Positions 58,042 through 64,000 of a stretch of 64,000 bases of DNA are shown in pieces. This stretch comes from Planctomycetota bacterium. GTDB lineage: Bacteria; Planctomycetota; PUPC01; DSUN01. The notes under the pieces are model-generated. The model did no database searches. It saw only the letters and a program-made list of their open reading frames with translations, and was not told where the DNA came from. Every line of letters begins with the position of its first letter. Position 1 is the first letter of the stretch. The DNA is taken from contig DAOOIT010000014.1 of assembly GCA_035384565.1 (NCBI GenBank), positions 49,007-113,006 of the forward strand, written 5' to 3'. The position numbers were made by a program, and so were the translations under genes.

Positions 58042-58155
58042 CATACTTGCTCAACCCTGAGAGGGGGAAGTGAGCAAGTATGGGTAGATTGGCGACGATT
58101 GGCGATTCTCGCGGCTCCGGCCATACTCGCTCATCTGCGGGATGAGCAAGTATGG
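58042..58155. repeat. Four copies of TGAGCAAGTATGG arranged as two hairpins
   Basis: CATACTTGCTCA (58042-58053) pairs perfectly with TGAGCAAGTATG (58071-58082), with a 17-base loop. CCATACTCGCTCATC (58121-58135) pairs with GATGAGCAAGTATGG (58141-58155) with one mismatch and a 5-base loop. All lie in the 58-kb intergenic region upstream of the GH116 gene, which otherwise (57794-58295) shows no gene. Confidence 0.7.
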
Positions 58156-58295
58156 GGGCGGGAATGGCCGGAGGGCGTAAGGCGGTGCGGCATATAGGGT
58201 TATGGGGAGGTCTCGCCGGAGCCGCAGCCCCCGTCCCGCGCTTCCTAGCGGCGGGCATGACGGGATCGCTGAACCCTGACGAGCCAGAATTTTCC

Positions 58296-58323
58296 TTGAC
58301 CGCGCGCGGTGCGATGCTATAAT
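58296..58323 (+). promoter_or_regulatory. Sigma70-type promoter of the GH116 gene
   Basis: TTGACC (58296-58301), a 16-bp spacer and a perfect TATAAT (58318-58323) lie 55 bases before the GTG start. Confidence 0.6.
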
Positions 58324-58378
58324 TCGGGTCTCTGCGCAACGTGCGCCTGGCTCGGTTCTTCCTCGAAAGGAGGCCCTC

Positions 58379-60979
58379 GTGGCCGTGAGCAGGCTGCCAT
58401 ACTCGGCCAAGGACCTTTTCCGGCGTGGCCCGCAGCTCACGTATCGCGGGCGCAACCTCGACCAGATCGCCTTTCCCCTCGGCGGCATCGGCACGGGCAC
58501 GATCAGCCTGGGCGGCTGGGGGCAGCTCCGCGACTGGGAGATCCTGAACCGCCCGGCCAAGGGCTTCAGCCCGCCCGATTGCTTCTTCGCCCTCAAGGTG
58601 CGCGAGGAGGGGAAGGAGGCGGTGACGCGAGTCCTTCAGGGCCCCGCCGGCGGCGACTACGTGGGCGGCGGCCACTCGATGCCGCGCAACGCGGGCGAGG
58701 GCCTGCCTCACTTCGACCAGGTGTCGTTCAAGGGCGAATACCCCTTCGCCTACGTGCAGTTGCGCGACCCCGCGCTGCCCGTTCGCGTGACCCTCGAGGC
58801 CTTCAACCCGCTGATCCCGCTGAACGATCGGGACTCGGGCATTCCGGCCGCGATTCTGCTCTACCACGTGCGCAACACCTCGCGGCGCGACATCACGGTG
58901 ACGCTCTACGGCAACCTCACGAACATCGTGGGGCACCCGGACGCGGAGGGGCGGGTGAATGAGGCGCGCGAGGGGCCGGGCTTCACCGGCCTTTACCTCA
59001 CCACGAGCAAGCACGACCCGGCCTCGCCCCAGTTCGGCTCGATGGCCCTGGTGACGATGCGGGAGGAGGCCCTGGTGTGCCCGCGCCACAAGGGCGGCCT
59101 GGCCAAGCTCTGGGAGGCGCTGGCCTGGAGCGACGAGTTCCCGCCGCGGCCCGGCCCGGAAGCCACGTCGCACACGGGCACGGTGGCCGTACACGCGGCC
59201 ATCCGGCCCGCCTCGGAGATCGTGATCCCCTTCTTCATCGCCTGGCACTTCCCCATCGTCGAGCACTGGCAGAAGCGGCGAGCGGAGAACGGCGCGGAGC
59301 GCGCAGCCACCTGGCGCAACTACTACGCCGCGCAATGGAGCAACGCGTGGGACGTGGCCGAGCACGTGGTGTCGAACTACGACCGCCTCTACGAGGAGAC
59401 CCGCCGCTTCCACGACACGCTCTTCTCGTCCACCCTGCCGAGCTACGTGCTCGATGCCGTGAGCTCGCAGCTCTCCGTGCTCCGCAGCACCACGTGCCTG
59501 CGGCTCGAGGACGGCACGTTCTACGGCTTCGAGGGTTGCAACAACGCCTCGGGCTGCTGCGAGGGCTCGTGCACGCACGTGTGGAACTACGCGCAGGCCC
59601 TCCCCTACCTGTTCCCCAGCCTCCAACGGTCCATGCTCGACGCCCACCTCACCTGGTCCATGAGCGACGACGGCTTCATCCAGTTCCGCATGCCGCTGCC
59701 GCTCGGCACCCGGGCGCAGGCGGGCTTCGTGCCGGCGGCCGACGGCCAGAACGGCCTCGTGATGCAGGTCTACCGCGAGTGGCTGATCGGCGGCGACGAG
59801 GCCTGGCTCCGCCGCCTCTGGCCCCTGGTGCGCAAGGCCCTCGAGTTCGCCTGGAAGTACTGGGACGCCGATCGCGACGGCGTGATGGAGGGCGTGCAGC
59901 ACAACACCTACGACATGGAGTGGTGGGGCCCCAACACGATGACGGGCAGCCTCTACCTGGGCGCCCTGCGCGCCGCCGAAGAGCTGGCCCAGGTGGTCGG
60001 CGACACCGAAGCGGCCGCCACCTATCGCGCACTCTTCGACAAGGGAGCCGCCTGGACCGACAAGCACCTCTTCAACGGCGAATACTACGAACAGAAGGTC
60101 AACCCCCGAGCCAATGATCTCTGGCCCGAGCCGTACAAGAGCGTGAACGACCGCGGCAAGGACGACCGCTTCCCCGACTGGCCCAGGTGGCAGTTCGGCA
60201 AAGGCTGCCTCGCAGATCAGCTCATCGGCCAGTGGGTGGCGGCGATGCTCGGCCTCGGCTACCTGTACGACAAGGCGAATGTTCGCGCCGCCCTCCAGGC
60301 GATCTTCCGTCACAACTGGCGCCGCACGCTCCACGACCACCCTTGCACCCTCCGCATCTACGCCGTGAACGACGAGGCGGGCCTCCTCATCGCCACCTGG
60401 CCGCGCGGCGAGCGCCCCGGCTACGCCTTCTGGTTCTGCGACGAGGTCTGGTGTGGCATCGAGTACCAGGTGGCCAGCCACCTGCTCTATGAAGGCATGG
60501 TCGAGCAGGGCCTCGCCATCGTCAAGGGCGTGCGGGACCGCCACCGCGGCGACCGGCGCAACCCCTGGGACGAGTTCGAGTGCGGCCACCACTACGCCCG
60601 CTCGATGGCCAGCTACGCGCTGCTCACGGCCTTGAGTGGCTTCACCTACTCGGCCGCCGCGCAGACCATCGGCTTCGCTCCCCGGCTGTTCGAGAGCGAC
60701 TTCCGCGCCTTCTTCAGCGTCGCGGAGGGCTGGGGCCTCTACGCGCAGAAGATCCGCGGGCGGGAGAAAGACCTGTCGATCCGCGTGGATTACGGCAGCC
60801 TGTCGCTGCGCCGCATCCTCACGCCGCTCATCACCCGCAAGGCCACCCAGGTCGCTGTCAGCTTCGTGGGGCACGCGCGCGGCGCCAGCGTGGAGCGGAC
60901 CCAGGACGGCTATGCCATCGTGCTCGACCGCCCGATCGTCATCGGCAGGGGCGAGTCGATCAAAATCACGTTGTCCTGA
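58379..60979 (+). CDS. GH116-family glycoside hydrolase (DUF608 plus catalytic domain)
   Basis: This 866-aa protein starts at GTG 58379 with AAAGGAGG upstream and no signal peptide. The N-terminal beta domain begins with FPLGGIGTGTISLGGWGQLRDWEILNRP, the GBA2/DUF608 hallmark. The catalytic (alpha/alpha)6 part contains FYGFEGCNNASGCCEGSCTHVWNYAQALPYLFPSL and HNTYDMEWWGPNTMTGSLYLGALRAA. By analogy with GBA2 (E527 and D677), the nucleophile is likely Glu385 and the acid/base Asp512. Relatives are beta-glucosidases, beta-xylosidases or glucosylceramidases. It probably trims imported beta-glycosides in the cytoplasm. The gene is bracketed by two inverted copies of the MITE-like element. Confidence 0.9.
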   Translation: MAVSRLPYSAKDLFRRGPQLTYRGRNLDQIAFPLGGIGTGTISLGGWGQLRDWEILNRPAKGFSPPDCFFALKVREEGKEAVTRVLQGPAGGDYVGGGHSMPRNAGEGLPHFDQVSFKGEYPFAYVQLRDPALPVRVTLEAFNPLIPLNDRDSGIPAAILLYHVRNTSRRDITVTLYGNLTNIVGHPDAEGRVNEAREGPGFTGLYLTTSKHDPASPQFGSMALVTMREEALVCPRHKGGLAKLWEALAWSDEFPPRPGPEATSHTGTVAVHAAIRPASEIVIPFFIAWHFPIVEHWQKRRAENGAERAATWRNYYAAQWSNAWDVAEHVVSNYDRLYEETRRFHDTLFSSTLPSYVLDAVSSQLSVLRSTTCLRLEDGTFYGFEGCNNASGCCEGSCTHVWNYAQALPYLFPSLQRSMLDAHLTWSMSDDGFIQFRMPLPLGTRAQAGFVPAADGQNGLVMQVYREWLIGGDEAWLRRLWPLVRKALEFAWKYWDADRDGVMEGVQHNTYDMEWWGPNTMTGSLYLGALRAAEELAQVVGDTEAAATYRALFDKGAAWTDKHLFNGEYYEQKVNPRANDLWPEPYKSVNDRGKDDRFPDWPRWQFGKGCLADQLIGQWVAAMLGLGYLYDKANVRAALQAIFRHNWRRTLHDHPCTLRIYAVNDEAGLLIATWPRGERPGYAFWFCDEVWCGIEYQVASHLLYEGMVEQGLAIVKGVRDRHRGDRRNPWDEFECGHHYARSMASYALLTALSGFTYSAAAQTIGFAPRLFESDFRAFFSVAEGWGLYAQKIRGREKDLSIRVDYGSLSLRRILTPLITRKATQVAVSFVGHARGASVERTQDGYAIVLDRPIVIGRGESIKITLS

Positions 60980-60999
60980 CGGCTGCTTTCGAGTATAAT
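60971..60999 (+). promoter_or_regulatory. Promoter separated from the aroC-like gene by the MITE insertion
   Basis: TTGTCC (60971-60976), a 17-bp spacer and a perfect TATAAT (60994-60999) lie right after the GH116 stop. The next gene downstream starts only at 61437, because a 286-bp element occupies 61107-61392. Confidence 0.5.
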
Positions 61000-61106
61000 G
61001 CGGGCATCGCCGAGCCGGAGGCCCGGCGGCTTTTCGGACAGTCGGGCTCCCCTTCATCGCCTGTAAGGCAGCTTTGCCGGCCAAGTTGACCTCGCTGTGC
61101 CAATCC

Positions 61107-61392
61107 CTAGGAGCCTGTCCAAGAATCCCCGTGGGCTGCGTTGCCGGCGTCAGCGGGGCGGATGCAAGGCGCGGCTCCGCAGGCGATGCTACGGAGCGCA
61201 TCGCTGAGGAGACGCAACGCGGCAGACGCCCCGCTGCCGCCGCAACCCGAAGGGACGCCGCGACTTCTGGCCGCAGGCGTTGTCGCACGTCGTCAGCGAT
61301 GCTCTCCGTTGCATCGCCTCCTCCGTGCTCCTAGCCTGCGGCCAGAATCGCCGGCGTCGCAGTCCCACGCGGATTCTTGGACAGGCTCCCAG
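61107..61392 (-). mobile_element. MITE-like element, copy 3 (286 bp, inverted)
   Basis: This element is the same length as copy 1 and nearly identical to its reverse complement. Flanks are CTAG on the left and CCAG on the right (one base changed). It lies 44 bases upstream of the aroC-like ATG. No transposase is encoded. Short open frames inside it also appear in the other copies and reflect the repeat, not a gene. Confidence 0.88.
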
Positions 61393-61436
61393 ACCGTTCG
61401 GGAACCCCGCCAGCACAACCACAAGGAGCTACGCCC

Positions 61437-62786
61437 ATGCTGGGATGCCACATCGGACGCAACTTCCAGGTCACCGTCGCCGGCGGCTCGTACCAGGACG
61501 GCCTCACGACGATCATCCAGGGCGCGCCCCCGGGCATGCTCCTCGCCGAACAGGCGGTCTACGCGGACCTGCTCCTTCGCAAGCCCGGCGCCGACGAGTT
61601 GTCGTCGCCCCGCAAGGAGCCCGACCTGCCGGTCATCTACACCGGCCTCAATGCCGCCGACACCATCGAGGGCGCCGGCAACCGCAACCACACCAACGGG
61701 ACCCCCATCACGATCCTCATCCCCAACCTCGACCGCCACTTCATCCACGTGAAGCAGTACCAGGACACCAACCGCACCCCCCGGCCCGGCCACGCCTCCT
61801 ACGCCTCGTTCGTCAAGTACGGCCCCGACGACGACGCCGTGGGCGCCGGGTTCTTCAGCGGCCGCTACACCGCCACCATCGTCGCGGCGGGCCACGTGGC
61901 CAAGAAGGCCCTCGCCCTGTTCGGCATCGAGGTCTTCTCCTACATCCGCGAGATGGCCGGCGTGCGCGCCGGCGAGGTCGCCCACGAGGCCGCCCTCGCC
62001 TACACCCAGGCCTACAAGCGCATGCGCTGCGACCTCGACCCCTTCTACCAGGAGGTCTACGTCCGAAACCGCATCACGATGGATATGCGCTTCCTCGAGA
62101 AAGCCGCCGTCCTCGCCCAGATCGAGGGCGAGATTGACGCCATCCGCGCCAAGGCGCCCCGCCTTTCCCCCCAGGCTGTCCGCGAGAGATACGGCGTCCA
62201 CCACGTCGTCAACTGCCCCGACCTCGATGCGGCCCAAGCCATGCTCGACGCCTGCAACCGCATCACCGCCACCGGCGACTCCTCGGGCGGCGTCGTCGAA
62301 GTCGTCGCCACGGGAGTGCCCATCGGCCTCGGCGAACCGGTCTTCTACAAGCTCGACGCCGAACTCGGCCGCATGCTCGGCATTGGCGCCGTCAAGGGCG
62401 TCGAGGTCGGCGCAGGCTTCGCCGTCAAGGACATGACCGGCATCCAGTCCAACGACCCGATGCACAGCGAGGGCGGCAAGGTCGTCTTCGACTCGAACAA
62501 TGCGGGCGGCATCACCGGCGGTCTCACGACGGGTCAAGCTGTCGTCGCCCGGCTGGCCGTCAAGCCCACGCCCACGATTGACAAGCCGCAGCACACCATT
62601 GACAAGTACACGCTCGAGAACCGCGGCCTCGCGGCCATCACGCGCCGCGACCCGACCATCGTGGGCCGCATCTGGCCCGTCGCCGAGGCCTTCACCGCCA
62701 TCATCCTGCTCGACCACCTGATCGCGCACCTCGGCTACCAGGCCGTCCGCGACCGCGCCTATGCCGCCACGGGACGCACCGCGTGA
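61437..62786 (+). CDS. aroC: Divergent chorismate synthase homologue
   Basis: This 449-aa protein is longer than the usual 350-390. AroC motifs are PRKEPDLPVIYTGL, RPGHASYASFVKYG (His119, the second catalytic His), GDSSGGVVEVVATGVPIGLGEPVFYKLDAELGRML, GVEVGAGFAVKDMTG, and DSNNAGGITGGLTTGQAVVARLAVKPTPTI. The N-terminal block FGESHGPA, which carries the first catalytic His, is instead AGGSYQDG (Tyr19). The FMN-binding SSARET region reads FFSGRYT. The gene has AAGGAG upstream of ATG 61437. It may be a neofunctionalised paralogue or a lineage-specific chorismate synthase. The phosphatase gene overlaps its stop by four bases. Confidence 0.8.
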   Translation: MLGCHIGRNFQVTVAGGSYQDGLTTIIQGAPPGMLLAEQAVYADLLLRKPGADELSSPRKEPDLPVIYTGLNAADTIEGAGNRNHTNGTPITILIPNLDRHFIHVKQYQDTNRTPRPGHASYASFVKYGPDDDAVGAGFFSGRYTATIVAAGHVAKKALALFGIEVFSYIREMAGVRAGEVAHEAALAYTQAYKRMRCDLDPFYQEVYVRNRITMDMRFLEKAAVLAQIEGEIDAIRAKAPRLSPQAVRERYGVHHVVNCPDLDAAQAMLDACNRITATGDSSGGVVEVVATGVPIGLGEPVFYKLDAELGRMLGIGAVKGVEVGAGFAVKDMTGIQSNDPMHSEGGKVVFDSNNAGGITGGLTTGQAVVARLAVKPTPTIDKPQHTIDKYTLENRGLAAITRRDPTIVGRIWPVAEAFTAIILLDHLIAHLGYQAVRDRAYAATGRTA

Positions 62787-63346
62787 CCGACGCTCCACCC
62801 GACGCCGCCACGCCACTGGCCCAGGCCGTGTTCCTCGACCGCGACGGCACGCTGAACGAGGACCGTGGGCATCTGGCCAATCCCGACGACGTCGTCTTCT
62901 TCCCCCAGGCGGCCCCCGCCCTCGCGCGGCTCGGGGGCCGCTACCGTCTGTTCATCGTCACCAACCAGCGCGGAGTCGCCGAGGGCATCCTCACCCCCGA
63001 GCAGGTGGAGGCGGTGAATCGCCATGTCGTCGCCGTCCTCGCCCGGGCCGGAGTCGCCATCTCCCGCGTCTACACGTGCCCGCACCTGCGCTCGGACGGT
63101 TGCGCCTGCATCAAGCCCAACCCCCACTTCCTCCACCGCGCCGCGCAGGAGTTTGGTCTCGACCTCGCCCGTTCGTGGGTCGTCGGCGACCACCCGCATG
63201 ACGTCGAGCTGGCCCGCCGCGCCGGCGCCCTCGGTCTCTACGTGCTTACCGGGCACGGAGCCAAGCACCGCGCGGAACTATCCCCCGGCACGGTCGTGGT
63301 GCCCGGCATCGCCGAAGCTGTTGACTGGATTCTCGCCCATTCCTGA
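62783..63346 (+). CDS. GmhB-like HAD phosphatase (D-glycero-D-manno-heptose 1,7-bisphosphate 7-phosphatase type)
   Basis: This 187-aa protein starts at GTG 62783, overlapping the previous stop by four bases (GTGA). HAD motifs are VFLDRDGTLNED (I), FIVTNQRGVAEG (II), and WVVGDHPHDVELARRAG (III/IV). The zinc loop is CPHLRSDGCACIKPNPHF, as in GmhB and HisB-N enzymes. In LPS heptose synthesis it removes the 7-phosphate. With no gmhA or hldE nearby the exact substrate is inferred from the family. lptB elsewhere in the window agrees with an LPS-bearing envelope. Confidence 0.88.
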   Translation: MTDAPPDAATPLAQAVFLDRDGTLNEDRGHLANPDDVVFFPQAAPALARLGGRYRLFIVTNQRGVAEGILTPEQVEAVNRHVVAVLARAGVAISRVYTCPHLRSDGCACIKPNPHFLHRAAQEFGLDLARSWVVGDHPHDVELARRAGALGLYVLTGHGAKHRAELSPGTVVVPGIAEAVDWILAHS

Positions 63347-63359
63347 AGAGGACTGCCTC

Positions 63360-63920
63360 ATGGCCGCCGAGCCGAATGCCCGTGGCGACTGCCCGCGAGT
63401 GGCCTCTTCCGCCTGTATTCATCCCACGGCGACCGTCATCGGCAACGTCGTCATCGGCGAGAGAGTGCTCATCGCCCCGGGTGCCGTGCTCCGCGCCGAC
63501 GAGCCCGGCCCCGACGGCGCCGTGAGCCCGCTCATCATCGGCGACGAGGCGAATATCCAGGATGGCGTCGTGATTCACGCCCTCGGGGGCACAACGGTCA
63601 CCGTTGAGGCCGGCAGTTCGATCTCGCACAGGGCCATCATCCACGGCCCCTGCCGCATCGGCCCGCGGTGCTTCGTGGGCTTCAACAGCGTCGTCTTCAA
63701 TGCCACCCTGGGCGAGGGGGTCGTTGTGCTACACCTCGCCCTCGTCGAGGGCGTGAGCGTGCCCGACGGCCTGTGCGTGCCAGCGGGAGGCATTGTCCGC
63801 GCCGCAGCCGACGTCGCCCGCCTCTCCCCCGCCCCGCCCGATCTCATCGCGTTCGCCGAGCGCGTGCGCCGGATGAACCTGCGCCTCGTGGCGGCCGCCA
63901 CGCCGCGCCCTACGCAATAG
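63360..63920 (+). CDS. Gamma-carbonic-anhydrase-like hexapeptide-repeat protein
   Basis: This 186-aa protein from ATG 63360 is a left-handed beta-helix of hexapeptide repeats (IHPTATVIGNVVIGERVLIAPGAVLRAD, IIGDEANIQDGVVIHAL, CRIGPRCFVGFNSVVFNATLGEGVVV), with a helical C-terminus (PPDLIAFAERVRRMNLRLV). VIHALGG and SHRAIIHGPC supply the three histidines placed like the zinc ligands of gamma-class carbonic anhydrases (CamH/CaiE/YrdA type). Some family members lack activity, so this may be a metal-binding homologue. It lies 13 bases after the phosphatase gene, in one likely operon with the aroC-like gene. From 63921 to the window end I see nothing. Confidence 0.82.
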   Translation: MAAEPNARGDCPRVASSACIHPTATVIGNVVIGERVLIAPGAVLRADEPGPDGAVSPLIIGDEANIQDGVVIHALGGTTVTVEAGSSISHRAIIHGPCRIGPRCFVGFNSVVFNATLGEGVVVLHLALVEGVSVPDGLCVPAGGIVRAAADVARLSPAPPDLIAFAERVRRMNLRLVAAATPRPTQ

Positions 63921-64000
63921 CGCCCAGGGTGTGGGCCGGAATTGTAGGCAGGGTGATTGCCTCTGGAGCCTGAAGGGCTCGCATGGGATAGCCCAGGGCA

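Noticed and set aside
57494..61288. A 1264-codon open frame on the minus strand
   Set aside because: It is the antisense of the GH116 gene, extended by the repeat element. Only its last 99 codons (from 57793) look like a real gene, the lipoprotein.

Overview
The window is about 64 kb of uniformly GC-rich bacterial DNA. The gene content points to the PVC superphylum, most likely an uncultured planctomycete-type bacterium. Signs of this are H-X9-DG-type prepilin-like proteins, several Gfo/Idh/MocA oxidoreductases (three with Tat signals), a DUF1080 (3-keto-disaccharide hydrolase) protein, a ThuA-domain protein, secreted HEAT and FG-GAP/ASPIC proteins, and two PEP-CTERM proteins, one with autotransporter-type beta-strand repeats. 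The lineage is inferred from families; there is no rRNA or other marker. No tRNA, rRNA or CRISPR array was seen.

Layout. 0-8 kb: a Tat-exported Gfo/Idh protein cut by the window edge, a polytopic membrane protein, a tandem pair of degenerate prepilin-like proteins, then a sugar-alcohol dehydrogenase, FGGY kinase and DUF1080 run. 8-18 kb: a cytosolic Gfo/Idh gene, a secreted alpha/beta hydrolase, a UroD-family protein, a 1610-aa secreted chimera (33-bp-repeat linker, GH42-like core, beta-propeller) and a 66-aa LysW-like zinc ribbon. 18-26 kb: a compact housekeeping operon argB-argD-rph-rdgB/ROK-lepB-lptB-pdxA. 26-38 kb: a GT-C type membrane protein, dapF, a GH42-like protein, a SurA-like foldase, a Tat Gfo/Idh protein, and FG-GAP, PepSY-like and HEAT secreted proteins. 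38-49 kb: a giant PEP-CTERM protein, a Tat Gfo/Idh protein, a hydrolase lacking its serine, a spore-photoproduct-lyase-like radical SAM protein, ThuA, Gfo/Idh and a macro-domain protein. 49-55 kb: a glycyl radical enzyme, its activase and a sodium:solute symporter with an extra periplasmic domain. 55-64 kb: a PEP-CTERM protein, a double-DUF1566/EF-hand protein, a small lipoprotein, a GH116 enzyme, a divergent chorismate synthase, a GmhB-like phosphatase and a gamma-carbonic-anhydrase-like protein.

Together the genes suggest a heterotroph living on complex carbohydrates (GH42-like, GH116, DUF1080, ThuA, many Gfo/Idh proteins, FGGY kinase, polyol dehydrogenase) that can use oxygen-sensitive radical enzymology. 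Promoters close to the sigma70 consensus (TTGAC(A/T), 16-18 bp, TATAAT or TAGACT) are easy to see and several overlap the stop codon of the preceding gene.

The most unusual items are: three hairpin-forming palindromes inserted in frame in the glycyl radical enzyme gene; a MITE-like element (286 bp, CTAG-flanked) present three times, once between a promoter and the aroC-like gene and once at a lipoprotein stop codon; an RdgB-ROK kinase fusion; a chorismate synthase homologue without the usual first catalytic histidine; a LysW-like protein beside argB/argD; and several families of short intergenic repeats.
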